Program-made: the position numbers and the translations under genes | From: JAUUSJ01 sp051880475 | Lineage (GTDB): Bacteria > Bacillota > Clostridia > Lachnospirales > Lachnospiraceae | Assembly (NCBI GenBank): GCA_051880475.1 | Contig: JBJEOA010000054.1 | Coordinates: forward strand, 1 to 64,000 | Reading direction: 5' to 3' | DNA length: 64,000 nt | In this document: piece after piece, positions 16,874 to 26,409 of the stretch | Numbering within the stretch: the first letter of the stretch is position 1 | Layout of the letters: every line of letters starts with the position of its first letter | The notes under the pieces: generated by a model | Databases searched by the model: none | Told to the model about the DNA's origin: nothing | The model's input: the letters and a program-made list of their open reading frames with translations, nothing else

Positions 16874-17431
16874 TTGAAAAAAGTATATGTATTTTTAGCG
16901 AATGGATTTGAAGAGATAGAGGGACTTACTGTTGTAGATTTACTAAGAAGAGCTGGAATTTGTCTTACTACAGTATCCATTCATGATACAAAGCAGGTTA
17001 TGGGTGCTCATAAGATTGAAGTAAAGGCAGATATTCTTCTTGATGAGATGGAAAAAGACGCAGCAGATGCGATTGTTTTGCCAGGAGGAATGCCAGGTAT
17101 GACAAATTTAAAAGAAAACGAGATTGTAAAAGAGATGATTCTCTCCTACGAGAAACAGGGAAAATTAATTGCGGCAGTTTGTGCATCCCCATCTATTTTT
17201 AGTGAACTTGGTTTATTAGATGGAAAAAATGCGACAAGTTATCCTTCCTTTGAGGAAAATTTAGTTGCTCACGGTGCTATTTATAGCAAAGATACCGTAG
17301 TTAGAGATGGAAATATTATTACAAGCCGTGGTCTTGGAACGAGTATTGATTTTTCATTAAGCATTATTTCTTATTTGTTAGATGAAGATAAGGCAAATGA
17401 GATTGCAGAAAGTATTGTTTATAATAGATAG
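16874..17431 (+). CDS. DJ-1/PfpI family protein
   Basis: A 185-residue DJ-1/ThiJ/PfpI superfamily protein (YajL/DJ-1-like), associated with protein or glyoxal damage control. It has the N-terminal VFLANGFEEIEG block with the conserved Glu, the nucleophile-elbow Cys in AAVCASPSIF, and ITSRGLGTSIDF near the end. I choose TTG at 16874, because AGGAGG lies 7 nt upstream and translation then starts with MKKVYVFLANGFEE, as in relatives; an in-frame ATG at 16847 would place the Shine-Dalgarno inside the gene. The next gene begins 14 nt after the stop. Confidence 0.88.
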   Translation: MKKVYVFLANGFEEIEGLTVVDLLRRAGICLTTVSIHDTKQVMGAHKIEVKADILLDEMEKDAADAIVLPGGMPGMTNLKENEIVKEMILSYEKQGKLIAAVCASPSIFSELGLLDGKNATSYPSFEENLVAHGAIYSKDTVVRDGNIITSRGLGTSIDFSLSIISYLLDEDKANEIAESIVYNR

Positions 17432-17445
17432 CAGAGAGGTTTAAA

Positions 17446-18246
17446 ATGGAGACAGAGCAACAAAAGATTGGAGTTATAGATCAGTTTATTTTAGCAGTTT
17501 TTAAGCCGAAAGAATATAAAAAATTAATATCGCTAAAAACTGGAAAAGTTATACTATATACACTCCTGATGGGAATTGTCTTGACTGTAATGAGTTATGT
17601 TATCCCATCTGTTGGATGGCTTTTAAGCTATCGTGGCTTTTCGGGATTTATTGAAGAACAGATTCCAAAATTTACTTTTCAAAATGGACAATTCGATATG
17701 GAAAGTGAGATTATAATAAAGCAAGAGGGAGTAAGTCAGATTATTGTCGATACATCTAAGGATAATGTGTCAAAAAAAGATTTGGAAGAGAATTATATCC
17801 AGCAAGTATTAGTCAGCAAAAATAATATGATTGTTTCTTCTATGAATACGACAAGTGAGATAGAGTTTAAGAATTTAAAAAATGTCCGTTTTACGAAGGA
17901 ATCATTAGTAAAACTCATTCCTGTCTTTTACATTAGTTTAGTTGTTGCACTTGTGATGCAGTTTGTCATAGTTTTATTGCAATATGTTTTTTCTGCATTT
18001 ATGTATGGATTAATTGCTATGTTTTATACAAGTATGGAGGGGAAAAATATCTCTCTTGGAAATGCGATAAAAGCAGCAATCTATGCAAAAACATTTGCAG
18101 CAGTATTTGGGGCATTTAATACTGTTATGGGAACTTTTATTTCATCTAGTATATGGGGATTTTTATCAATGTTTATTACGATGCTGCTTCTTCTTATGGG
18201 GATTCGTTCTGCTGATAAAGATAATCCAAAGCAATTATTGCAATAA
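17446..18246 (+). CDS. DUF1189-like membrane protein
   Basis: A 266-residue protein with one hydrophobic segment near residues 29-52, an extracytoplasmic region of about 100 residues (FEEQIPKF..., FDMESEIII), and three or four C-terminal membrane segments (IPVFYISLVVALVMQFVIVLL onward). The layout and the closing LLLMGIRSADKD resemble the Firmicutes DUF1189 family of unknown function. AGAGAGG precedes the ATG. It is 14 nt downstream of the DJ-1 gene and likely in the same transcript. Confidence 0.65.
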   Translation: METEQQKIGVIDQFILAVFKPKEYKKLISLKTGKVILYTLLMGIVLTVMSYVIPSVGWLLSYRGFSGFIEEQIPKFTFQNGQFDMESEIIIKQEGVSQIIVDTSKDNVSKKDLEENYIQQVLVSKNNMIVSSMNTTSEIEFKNLKNVRFTKESLVKLIPVFYISLVVALVMQFVIVLLQYVFSAFMYGLIAMFYTSMEGKNISLGNAIKAAIYAKTFAAVFGAFNTVMGTFISSSIWGFLSMFITMLLLLMGIRSADKDNPKQLLQ

Positions 18247-18348
18247 AAAGTAATAATGGTATTAGAGGATAAAGAATGAAAATTCTTTGTTTCAACGGAC
18301 AGAGTAAGAAGTAAAAAACTTTGGTTATGAGAGCAAGAGGAAATAAAT

Positions 18349-18936
18349 ATGGGAAAAGTAATTTTAGCCACTGGTGGAAGCCGAAGTGGAAAAAGTGTAT
18401 TGGCAGAAAAAAAGGCACAACAGCTCGGAGAGGGTAGTGTTCTTTATATTGCCACAGCGATTCCGACAGATGATGATATGAGAGAGAGAATTCGCATCCA
18501 TAAGGAGAGAAGAAATCCTCAATGGGAAACGTATGAGGGATATCGAAATTTGGATAAGGTAGTTAGGAAGACAGATAAGCAAGTAATTTTGTTAGATTGT
18601 CTGACGGTTCTTATTACAAATATTTTATTTGAAGATTTAGATAGAGATTTTGATAAGATTAGCAAAGATGAGATTCATAAATTGGAGAAGGAATGTATAG
18701 AGGAAACACTAAAGATTGCCAAAGCAGCAAAGGAAAGCAATAAGACGATAATTGCAGTGACAAATGAAGTGGGAATGTCGATTGTGCCAGCATACCGACT
18801 TGGAAGAATTTTTAGTGATATTACAGGAAAAGTAAATCAAGCATTTTCCAATATAAGTGATGAGGTTTATATGAGTGTGAGTGGCATTTCACTTATGATA
18901 AAGCCGAAATTACAGACAGTGAGTGATATGGCATAA
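18349..18936 (+). CDS. cobU: adenosylcobinamide kinase / adenosylcobinamide-phosphate guanylyltransferase
   Basis: CobU/CobP bifunctional enzyme that phosphorylates adenosylcobinamide and transfers GMP in the late assembly of cobalamin's nucleotide loop. It is 195 residues. The P-loop GGSRSGKS is at residues 9-16 (family hallmark GGARSGKS), followed by YIATA, the IxxHxxRR block (IRIHKERRNPQWETYE), LLDCLTVLITN and VTNEVGMSIVPAYRLGRIF. No other cobalamin gene is visible within the window, so it sits as a singleton between a DUF1189 gene and an acyltransferase gene 12 nt downstream. Confidence 0.92.
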   Translation: MGKVILATGGSRSGKSVLAEKKAQQLGEGSVLYIATAIPTDDDMRERIRIHKERRNPQWETYEGYRNLDKVVRKTDKQVILLDCLTVLITNILFEDLDRDFDKISKDEIHKLEKECIEETLKIAKAAKESNKTIIAVTNEVGMSIVPAYRLGRIFSDITGKVNQAFSNISDEVYMSVSGISLMIKPKLQTVSDMA

Positions 18937-18948
18937 AGGGGAGTAAAA

Positions 18949-19698
18949 ATGGGAGAGAGGAAGAAAAAAAGGTTTATCTGGTTAGATGAGCTAAGAGGAG
19001 TAGCTTTGATTAGTATGCTTATTTATCATATTATTTTTCAAAGTACCATTGTTGGATGTGCAAGAACAGATATTTTATATCTACCTGTCTCCATATTTTT
19101 TCAGCTTGTAGCACAGATTTTATTTATATCCATTGCTGGCATTTCTTCCTATATGAGTCGTAATAATTTAAGACGTGGAATAAAAATTTTGACTTGTGCA
19201 ATTGTAATTACAGTGGTAACATATGTTGTAATGCCAGAAAATAGAATTTTTTTTGGAATTTTACATTTTTTGGGAGTTATAATAATATTATATTGGCTTG
19301 TTTTGAATAAATTGACTTTTTTGCCAACAATACCAATGATTGGAATAAACGCAGTTTTATTTTTTATTTTACATTTAACAAAAATTGGAGATAGGATTTT
19401 TATACTTTTACAAAATCTTTTTAAAAATTTAATACATCAAAAATGGCTCTGTTTTTTTGGACTCCCAGATAAGGATTTTATATCTTCAGATTATTTTCCA
19501 ATTTTTCCATGGATTTTTTTATTTTTATTTGGAGTGTTTTTGGGAAAATATATAAAAGAAAATGAGAGAAAATTTTTGACAGATAGGAAACCAATTTTTT
19601 TACTTTCTTTTATAGGAAGACATACATTATTTATCTATATGATACATATACCAATTATATGGATAATATTGTTTCCTATAAAAATCTTTGTCAAGTGA
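18949..19698 (+). CDS. DUF1624 / heparan-alpha-glucosaminide acetyltransferase-like membrane protein
   Basis: A 249-residue membrane protein with about seven hydrophobic segments. It begins with the block WLDELRGVALISMLIYH, typical of DUF1624/YeiB-HGSNAT-like integral membrane acyltransferases, and has the later FFGILHFLGV and IFPWIFLFLFG blocks. It may transfer acyl groups to envelope glycans, but that is a family inference. AAAGGGGAG precedes the ATG. It is followed by a sortase gene about 100 nt on. Confidence 0.8.
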   Translation: MGERKKKRFIWLDELRGVALISMLIYHIIFQSTIVGCARTDILYLPVSIFFQLVAQILFISIAGISSYMSRNNLRRGIKILTCAIVITVVTYVVMPENRIFFGILHFLGVIIILYWLVLNKLTFLPTIPMIGINAVLFFILHLTKIGDRIFILLQNLFKNLIHQKWLCFFGLPDKDFISSDYFPIFPWIFLFLFGVFLGKYIKENERKFLTDRKPIFLLSFIGRHTLFIYMIHIPIIWIILFPIKIFVK

Positions 19699-19802
19699 TG
19701 AGGCAATCAGAACTTTATTTATGGTTGCCTATAACATTAGGTATGTCAGTTTGGAATAAAAGTTTTATGAGAAGTGATAGATGGAAAGGAGTATACATAG
19801 GG

Positions 19803-20696
19803 GTGGAGGAAAAGAAAAAGGGAAATCTACTTTTAGATGATAAAGATATTGAAGAAATCTTAAAAGAAGAAAAAGAGGAGAAAAAAAGGAGAAAAGGGAT
19901 TATTGGAACAATTCTCACCGTTATTATATTAAGTATTTGCGTGGGTGGTTTTTGCTTTAGTGCCTACACGCTTTATGGATATTATAGAACGTATAAAGAT
20001 GGAGAAGACGAATATGAAAAACTCCGTTCTTATATTCAGGAGGATGAAGGTAGTGACGCTCAGGCTAATAAAGAAGAAAATTCAAATAGTAAAAAAAAGA
20101 AAAAAACAGATAGTTTTCAAGCTCCAAAGGTAGATTTTGATGAGTTAAAGGATATCAATCCAGATATTATCGGGTGGATTAAAGTGCAGGGAACGGTCAT
20201 TAATTATCCGATAGTACAAGGAGAAGATAATACATACTATCTAAAGAAAACATTTGAAAGACAATCAAATTATAGCGGTGCAATTTTTATGGACTACTTA
20301 AATAATCCTGATTTTTCTTCAGATAATACAGTTTTGTATGGGCATAATTTAAAAACTGGAGAGATGTTTGGAGGACTTCAAAAATACGAGAAAAAAGATT
20401 ATTTAAAAGATCATAAATATATTTGGATTATTACACCAGAGTATGATAAAAAATACGAGATTTTTGCATCTTATAAGACGGATGAGAGAAGTGAGGTCTA
20501 TACATTAGAGTTTAATAGTTTTGGCGATATGGATAGTTATTTCCGTTTGGCTAAGGAGTATTCTTATTTTTCATCGGATAGCATTTTGATTCAAGATGAT
20601 AAAATATTGACATTATCTACTTGTGTTTCAGAATCAGAAGAGAGACGAAGAGTAGTACAGGCGAAATTAGTAAAGAGTGAAAAACATAAAGACTAA
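19803..20696 (+). CDS. srtB: class B sortase
   Basis: A 297-residue membrane-anchored cysteine transpeptidase that links surface proteins or pili to the wall. A charged N-terminus, one TM helix at ~33-60, a Lys/Asn linker, then the sortase domain: His181 in VLYGHNL, Cys274 in LTLSTC, Arg283 in the RRR cluster. Blocks NPDIIGWI, INYPIVQ and IFMDYLNN mark class B. I set the start at GTG 19803 with AAAGGAG upstream; the open frame extends further up to 19659, but that part overlaps the DUF1624 gene and looks non-coding. No obvious NPQTN-like substrate gene is adjacent. Confidence 0.9.
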   Translation: MEEKKKGNLLLDDKDIEEILKEEKEEKKRRKGIIGTILTVIILSICVGGFCFSAYTLYGYYRTYKDGEDEYEKLRSYIQEDEGSDAQANKEENSNSKKKKKTDSFQAPKVDFDELKDINPDIIGWIKVQGTVINYPIVQGEDNTYYLKKTFERQSNYSGAIFMDYLNNPDFSSDNTVLYGHNLKTGEMFGGLQKYEKKDYLKDHKYIWIITPEYDKKYEIFASYKTDERSEVYTLEFNSFGDMDSYFRLAKEYSYFSSDSILIQDDKILTLSTCVSESEERRRVVQAKLVKSEKHKD

Positions 20697-20750
20697 GAGA
20701 TACAAAGCATTAAAAATTTTAATATAACAAAGAAAGGAAGGTGATAGAAA

Positions 20751-22775
20751 TTGGAGCATAAATGGTTAGAGGGAAATAAAAAGCATATATGCATCATTAT
20801 TATTCTATCCCTTTTTTTTGAGTTTTTCATAGAAACTTGCAGATTACATTCTATAAAACAGGGAATTTTATTTTTACGTAACTCTTCATGGCATTTCTTT
20901 TATAACTGTTTTCTTATTTTTGTTACTTTATCGATAATTTTTCTCGTTACGAGAAAAGTATTTGCTTATGTGTTGATTTCTTCTTTCTGGATTTTAATTG
21001 GAATTGTAAATGGTGTGATTTTAATATATAGAAAAACTCCTTTTACAGCTGTAGATATTACGCTTGTAAAATCGACTCTTCCAGTAATTAATCATTATTT
21101 AGAAATCTGGCAAATCATTGCAATTTTAATTTTGCTTGTGCTTATTATTATAGGGCTTGTCTGTCTTTTTTTATACGGACCAGTGGAGAAAAATAAAAAT
21201 ACAAAGCGAAATATTATTTTATTTTTAGTAGTAATAGCATGTCTTGTGGGAGTGACAAATTATGGGTACAAGACAGAGAAGATAGATAAAAGATTTAGTA
21301 ATCTTCAGCTTGCCTATCGAGATTTTGGAGTTCCATATTGTTTTACAGTAACTATGCTAGAAAATGGTATTTCTCAGCCATCTAGGTACTCGAAAAAAGA
21401 GATGAAGTCGATTAAAAAAGAGGTATCAAAAAGGATAGAGAAAACTTCCAAAAAAGAAGCTAAAAAAGATACGAATGTCATTATTGTTCAGCTAGAATCC
21501 TTCTTTGACTTAACAGCAGTGAAAAATATATCGCTTAGCGAAGATCCAATTCCAAATTTTAGAAAGTATATGAAGGAATATAGCAGTGGATATTTAAAAA
21601 TGCCAGTTTACGGTGCGGGGACAATTAACTCTGAGTTTGAAGTGCTTACAGGATTAAATATTAATTATTTTGGTCCGGGAGAGTATCCATATAAGACAAT
21701 TTTACAAAAGAAAGCTTGCGAGACCATTGCAACAAATTTAAAGGAAAATGGTTATAAGACGCATGTCATTCACAATAATAATGCTTCTTTCTATGACAGA
21801 GATAAGACATTCCCAAATCTTGGAATTGACGAATTTACGCCGATAGAACTTATAGATGTGAAGAAAACTTCTTCTCTTGGATGGGCAAAAGATGAGGTAC
21901 TTACAGGTGAGATTATAGATATTTTAAAATCAAGCAAAGAGAAAGATTTTATTTATGCCATCTCCGTAGAGGGACATGGAGATTACACTACAGCGCCAAT
22001 CGAAAATCCACAAATTACCGTATCAGGCTGTGAGGACGAGAAAAAACAAAATCAATTTACAGATTATGCGAATAAAATTTATGAGATGGATAAATTTATT
22101 AAACAACTGATTGAGGCGGTAAAAGAGTACGGAGAAGACACCGTAATTGTATTTTTTGGAGACCATTTACCTAGTCTTGAGATTAGCAATAAAGATTTAA
22201 CTTATGAATCTAAGTTTTGGACTAATTATTTTATCTGGGATAATATTGGGTTAAAAAGAGAGGAAAAGACAATGGAGGCATACCAGCTTAGCTCGTATGT
22301 TCTTGAGAAATTAAATATTACAACTGGATTTTTGAATCAATTTCATCAGACAATGAAAGACGAGGAAGATTATAGAAAAAAATTAAAGCTCGTAGAGTAT
22401 GACTTATTGTATGGACATAATTATATAAATAAGGGAAAAAATCTTTACGAGGCGACGAAGATGGAATTTGGCGTAAAAGATATTACGCTAGATCGTATAC
22501 AGTTTTGGAGGGATACGGTTGTCATAAAGGGAGATAATTTTACCCAGTATAGCAAAGTTACAGTGAATGGAGCAAGACAAAAAACAAAATTTATAGATAG
22601 CCATACATTAGAGATAGAAAGTTCAGCATTTTTGAAAAAAGATGGAACGGTGATTAGGGTTGACCAGGTAAATAAGACACGAGAATATGAATCTCTTCGC
22701 TCATCGAAAGAATATATTTTTTATAATAGTTTGCCTGCTAAAATTATGCTAAAGCAAGAAAAAGAGGAAAATTAA
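20751..22775 (+). CDS. LtaS-family phosphoglycerol transferase (lipoteichoic acid synthase-like) with C-terminal IPT-like domain
   Basis: A 674-residue envelope enzyme. It has five N-terminal TM segments (~12-28, 49-68, 72-94, 121-142, 154-170) and an extracellular sulfatase-like domain with metal ligand Glu249 (QLESF), catalytic Thr291 (GAGTINSEFEVLTG), HGDYTTAP and FGDHLPSL. This is the LtaS/YvgJ layout for polymerising or transferring glycerophosphate. Unlike classic LtaS, the last ~100 residues (from GVKDITLDR) contain VVIKGDNFTQYSKVTVNG, an IPT/TIG-like immunoglobulin fold. The start is TTG at 20751 with AGGAAGGTG upstream. It lies 54 nt after sortase. Confidence 0.85.
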   Translation: MEHKWLEGNKKHICIIIILSLFFEFFIETCRLHSIKQGILFLRNSSWHFFYNCFLIFVTLSIIFLVTRKVFAYVLISSFWILIGIVNGVILIYRKTPFTAVDITLVKSTLPVINHYLEIWQIIAILILLVLIIIGLVCLFLYGPVEKNKNTKRNIILFLVVIACLVGVTNYGYKTEKIDKRFSNLQLAYRDFGVPYCFTVTMLENGISQPSRYSKKEMKSIKKEVSKRIEKTSKKEAKKDTNVIIVQLESFFDLTAVKNISLSEDPIPNFRKYMKEYSSGYLKMPVYGAGTINSEFEVLTGLNINYFGPGEYPYKTILQKKACETIATNLKENGYKTHVIHNNNASFYDRDKTFPNLGIDEFTPIELIDVKKTSSLGWAKDEVLTGEIIDILKSSKEKDFIYAISVEGHGDYTTAPIENPQITVSGCEDEKKQNQFTDYANKIYEMDKFIKQLIEAVKEYGEDTVIVFFGDHLPSLEISNKDLTYESKFWTNYFIWDNIGLKREEKTMEAYQLSSYVLEKLNITTGFLNQFHQTMKDEEDYRKKLKLVEYDLLYGHNYINKGKNLYEATKMEFGVKDITLDRIQFWRDTVVIKGDNFTQYSKVTVNGARQKTKFIDSHTLEIESSAFLKKDGTVIRVDQVNKTREYESLRSSKEYIFYNSLPAKIMLKQEKEEN

Positions 22776-22914
22776 TATTCCAGTAGTTTCCATTATAATT
22801 AAGAAAAAATTTGTAAATAATATAACCAAGATAACAAAGAAAGAAAAAAGCACGTGCAAAATGTTTTTGTTATCTAGAAGAAATTTATTACAAAAGGTAA
22901 TGGAGGTTACGATT

Positions 22915-23133
22915 ATGGCAAGCAATACAAGTGGATCAAATGGCAACCGTATAGAAGTACCACAGGCAAAAGAAGCGATGAAACGTTTTAAAATGGAAGT
23001 TGCATCAGAGCTTGGTGTAAATTTAAAAGATGGCTATAATGGAGATTTAACTAGCAAAGAAAATGGTTCTGTAGGCGGCGAGATGGTTCGTAGAATGATT
23101 AAGCAGCAAGAAGAACAGATGGCTGGGAAATAA
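22915..23133 (+). CDS. alpha/beta-type small acid-soluble spore protein
   Basis: A 72-residue SASP that coats and protects DNA in the dormant spore. The core has the family pattern: a germination-protease site (MEVASELGV), then LKDGYNGDLTSKENGSVGGEMVRRMIKQQEEQM. The ATG at 22915 has GGAGG 8 nt upstream; in-frame ATGs further up lack one. CATTATA at 22791-22797 resembles a sigma-G/F -10 element, but no good -35 is visible. A strong terminator follows. It is direct evidence that the organism makes, or recently made, endospores. Confidence 0.93.
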   Translation: MASNTSGSNGNRIEVPQAKEAMKRFKMEVASELGVNLKDGYNGDLTSKENGSVGGEMVRRMIKQQEEQMAGK

Positions 23134-23225
23134 CCAAAAGTCGAAAAAGGAACAAAAGAGGCGGGAATAAGAAAAAAAGTCAAAAAATATTAGGATGATT
23201 TTCATTATCCTGCCAAAATTTCGAG

Positions 23226-23272
23226 GAGACTATCAAAGACATAAACTTTATGTTTGCGATAGTCTCTTTTTA
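23226..23272 (+). terminator. terminator after the spore protein gene
   Basis: The stem GAGACTATC (23226-23234) and GATAGTCTC (23258-23266), with an inner ACATAAA/TTTATGT pairing, is followed by TTTTTAT. Confidence 0.9.
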
Positions 23273-23291
23273 TGATATAATAAAATTTATT

Positions 23292-23330
23292 ATGAAAACT
23301 CCTAATGCCATAAGGCAATCGAGGTTTCAT
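23292..23330 (+). promoter_or_regulatory. leader hairpin upstream of the M16 peptidase gene
   Basis: ATGAAAACTC (23292-23301) pairs with GAGGTTTCAT (23321-23330; one mismatch) around an inner TGCC/GGCA hairpin. No U-tract follows, so it is not a terminator. It may be a transcript-stabilising or regulatory structure; no known riboswitch pattern was recognised. Confidence 0.35.
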
Positions 23331-23390
23331 TTATCGCAATATCTGCAAGGCGGGTATATTAGTTTATAGTAAAAAGAATGGAGTGAAGAT

Positions 23391-26315
23391 ATGTATACAG
23401 ACATGTATGATGTCAAAAAAGTAGAGCATTTAAAAGAAATGAATGCAGACGGATATATTTTAAAGCATAAAAAGACGGGAGCGAATATTGTTTTTGTAAA
23501 AAATGAAGATGAAAATAGAGTATTTACAATAGGATTTAGAACTCCACCAAAAGATGATTCTGGTTTGCCACATATTTTGGAACATTCTGTTTTATGTGGT
23601 TCAGATAAATATCCACTAAAAGACCCATTTGTGGAATTAGTGAAAGGAAGTTTAAATACATTTTTAAATGCGATGACTTATTCGGATAAGACGGTTTATC
23701 CAATTGCAAGTTATAACGAGAAAGATTTCCATAATATGATGGATGTATATTTGGATGCTGTGTTTTTTCCAAATATTTATAAAAAGCAAGAAATCTTTAG
23801 ACAAGAAGGCTGGCATTATGAGATAGAAAAAGAAGACGATGAATTTGTATATAATGGTGTTGTATATAACGAGATGAAGGGTGTGTTCTCCTCACCGGAG
23901 GAACTTTTAATGCGCATGATTCAAAAATCCCTTTTAAAAGATACGTGCTATCAGTATGAATCTGGAGGTGACCCAGAGTATATTACTGATTTAACTTATG
24001 AAGATTTTATTGCATTTCACAGCAAATATTATCATCCTTCCAATAGCTATATTTATTTTTATGGAGATTTGGATTTGGAGGAGGAGCTTGCTTATCTTGA
24101 TAGAGAGTATTTAAGCCGTTTTGAGAAGAAAGAAATAGATTCAACGATTGCCTTGCAAAAGCCATATGAAGAGCCAATTCGCATCGAGGAGTATTATTCT
24201 GTGACAGATAGTGAGCAAGAGGATGAAGAAAAAGTATTTTTTAGCTATAATACAGTGATTGATACGAGTCTAAACCGTGAATTATATGTGGCGTTCCAAG
24301 TATTAGAGTATGTGCTTCTTAGTATGCCAGGTGCTCCAATAAAAAAAGCGTTAGTGGATGCTGGAATTGGACAGGATGTATTTAGTTCTTATGATAATGG
24401 AATTTTGCAGCCAACTTTTTCTATTGTCGCAAAAAATGCGAAAAAAGAGCAGGAGGCAGAATTTATTTCTATCATTGAGAAAACATTAGAAGATATTATT
24501 AAAAATGGGATTGGCGAGAGAGTTCTTCGTGCTGCGTTCAACCGCTTAGAATTCAAATATAAAGAAGCAAATTTTGGTCGCTATCCAAAAGGACTTGTGT
24601 ATGGACTTCAAATGTTTGACAGCTGGCTTTATGATGAGGAGAGCCCATTTTATCATGTTATCACAGAAGATACGTTTGAATTTTTAAAATCTCAGATTAC
24701 AACAGGATATTTCGAAAAGTTAGTGGAGAAATACTTATACAAAAATAATCATAAATCAATTGTTGTGATTCTTCCAAAAGTGGGACTCACTGCTCAGTTA
24801 GATAAGATAGCGAGAGAAAAGCTTAAAAAATATAAAGAAAGTTTATCGAAAGAAGAAATTATAGAAAAGATAGAAGAAACAAAGGCTCTAAAGGTTTTCC
24901 AAGATACGCCTTCGACCAAGGAAGAATTAGAAAAAATCCCACTTCTTACCATTGATGATATTGAGAAAAAGGCCGACAAATTTTATAATAAAAAAATTAT
25001 GGTAGCGGGGATTCCTGTCATTTATCATCCTATCTTTACAAATGGAATTGTCTATTTAAGATTTAGTTTTGATATGAAAAAACTTCCATTAAAATATTTA
25101 CCATATGCAGTTATGCTCACAGTAATGTATAAGGAAGTGGATACAAAAGAATATAGTTATCGTGAATTAGCCTCTGAGATTAATCTTTGTACAGGCGGAA
25201 TTGGATTTGATATCCTTGCCCTTCCAAGCTATAGAGAGAACGAGGAATATATCTCTCTTTTTGAGGTAAAGGCAAAATGTTTAGAAAATCAAGTAAAAGA
25301 AGTATTTGAGCTTGCAAGAGAGATTATGTGGAATTCAAATTTAGACGACAAAAAACGTTTAAAAGAGTTAATTACAGAATTAAAAATCCAAATGCAGGCA
25401 AAGGCACAGTCCTCTGGTCATGCGGTCAGTGTAAATCGAGCATTATCTTATGTTGATTCTTGTTCAGCATATAAGGAGTTGATAGAGGGCGTTAGTTTCT
25501 ACGAGTGGATTGTAGAGATGGAAAAGAATTTTGATGAAAAGAAGGACGAAATAGTAGAAAATATGAAACAAGTTCGCACCTGGATTTTCTCAAAAGAAAA
25601 TTTGATTATGAGTATGACATCAAGTGAAGAGCCAAACGAAGAAATGGAAATGTATGTGGATGAGTTTGTGAATGAGCTAGAAAAAAATGGAGCGAAAAAT
25701 AAACTTCCACTTAACGTTGAAATTCCAAAGGAAGAAATTAAAAATGAGGCGTTTTTGACATCAGGAAAGGTACAGTATGTGGGACTCGCTGGAAATTTTG
25801 CTAAGAAGGGATTTTCTTATACAGGTGCTCTTAAAGTTTTACAAGTCATTTTCTCCTATGAGTATTTATGGCTTAATATTAGAGTAAAGGGTGGTGCATA
25901 CGGTGCAATGTGTGGATTTGGAAGAAATGGTGCAGCTTATTTTGCTTCCTACCGTGACCCAAATTTAATGGAGACATATGAGATTTATAAAAACGCACCG
26001 CAGTTTGTCGAAAATTTTAATGTAGATGAGCGTGATATGACGAAATATATAATCGGTGCGATTAGCAATATGGATATTCCTCTTGAGCCAGAGGGAAAGG
26101 GAAATCGCTCTTACTCAGCTTACTTAATAGGAATGACGCAAGAAGATGTGCAAAAAGAAAGAGATGAGCTTTTATCTACAAATCAAGAGAACATCCGTGC
26201 ACTTGCTCCTCTTATTCAGGCAGTCGTTGATTTTGGCGCAATTTGCACTGTAGGAAGCGAGTCAAAAATTGAGAGTGAGAAAAATACGTTTAAGGAGATT
26301 AGAAATATATTTTAA
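23391..26315 (+). CDS. M16C family zinc metallopeptidase (presequence protease-like)
   Basis: A 974-residue insulinase-superfamily peptidase of the PreP/falcilysin-like M16C type; these degrade peptides inside a closed two-half chamber. The inverted zinc motif HxxEH is HILEH at residues 61-65, followed by GSDKYPLKDPF and the third ligand region in YNEMKGVFSSPE. The C-terminal half carries the R/Y region of the inactive twin (VKGGAYGAMCGFGRNG). There is no signal peptide, so it is likely cytoplasmic peptide turnover. GGAGTGAAG precedes the ATG. It is followed 94 nt later by era. Confidence 0.9.
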   Translation: MYTDMYDVKKVEHLKEMNADGYILKHKKTGANIVFVKNEDENRVFTIGFRTPPKDDSGLPHILEHSVLCGSDKYPLKDPFVELVKGSLNTFLNAMTYSDKTVYPIASYNEKDFHNMMDVYLDAVFFPNIYKKQEIFRQEGWHYEIEKEDDEFVYNGVVYNEMKGVFSSPEELLMRMIQKSLLKDTCYQYESGGDPEYITDLTYEDFIAFHSKYYHPSNSYIYFYGDLDLEEELAYLDREYLSRFEKKEIDSTIALQKPYEEPIRIEEYYSVTDSEQEDEEKVFFSYNTVIDTSLNRELYVAFQVLEYVLLSMPGAPIKKALVDAGIGQDVFSSYDNGILQPTFSIVAKNAKKEQEAEFISIIEKTLEDIIKNGIGERVLRAAFNRLEFKYKEANFGRYPKGLVYGLQMFDSWLYDEESPFYHVITEDTFEFLKSQITTGYFEKLVEKYLYKNNHKSIVVILPKVGLTAQLDKIAREKLKKYKESLSKEEIIEKIEETKALKVFQDTPSTKEELEKIPLLTIDDIEKKADKFYNKKIMVAGIPVIYHPIFTNGIVYLRFSFDMKKLPLKYLPYAVMLTVMYKEVDTKEYSYRELASEINLCTGGIGFDILALPSYRENEEYISLFEVKAKCLENQVKEVFELAREIMWNSNLDDKKRLKELITELKIQMQAKAQSSGHAVSVNRALSYVDSCSAYKELIEGVSFYEWIVEMEKNFDEKKDEIVENMKQVRTWIFSKENLIMSMTSSEEPNEEMEMYVDEFVNELEKNGAKNKLPLNVEIPKEEIKNEAFLTSGKVQYVGLAGNFAKKGFSYTGALKVLQVIFSYEYLWLNIRVKGGAYGAMCGFGRNGAAYFASYRDPNLMETYEIYKNAPQFVENFNVDERDMTKYIIGAISNMDIPLEPEGKGNRSYSAYLIGMTQEDVQKERDELLSTNQENIRALAPLIQAVVDFGAICTVGSESKIESEKNTFKEIRNIF

Positions 26316-26409
26316 AATTCTAAATGAAAGTTTATACCTAATAAATAAATACACTTTCGTTTGAGATGCTGCATATGAAGATAAATGAATTTAGCTGAGA
26401 GGAGAATTT

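Noticed and set aside
19659..19802. N-terminal extension of the sortase frame
   Set aside because: It overlaps the end of the DUF1624 gene and has no ribosome binding site; GTG 19803 with AAAGGAG upstream and the normal sortase layout is preferred.
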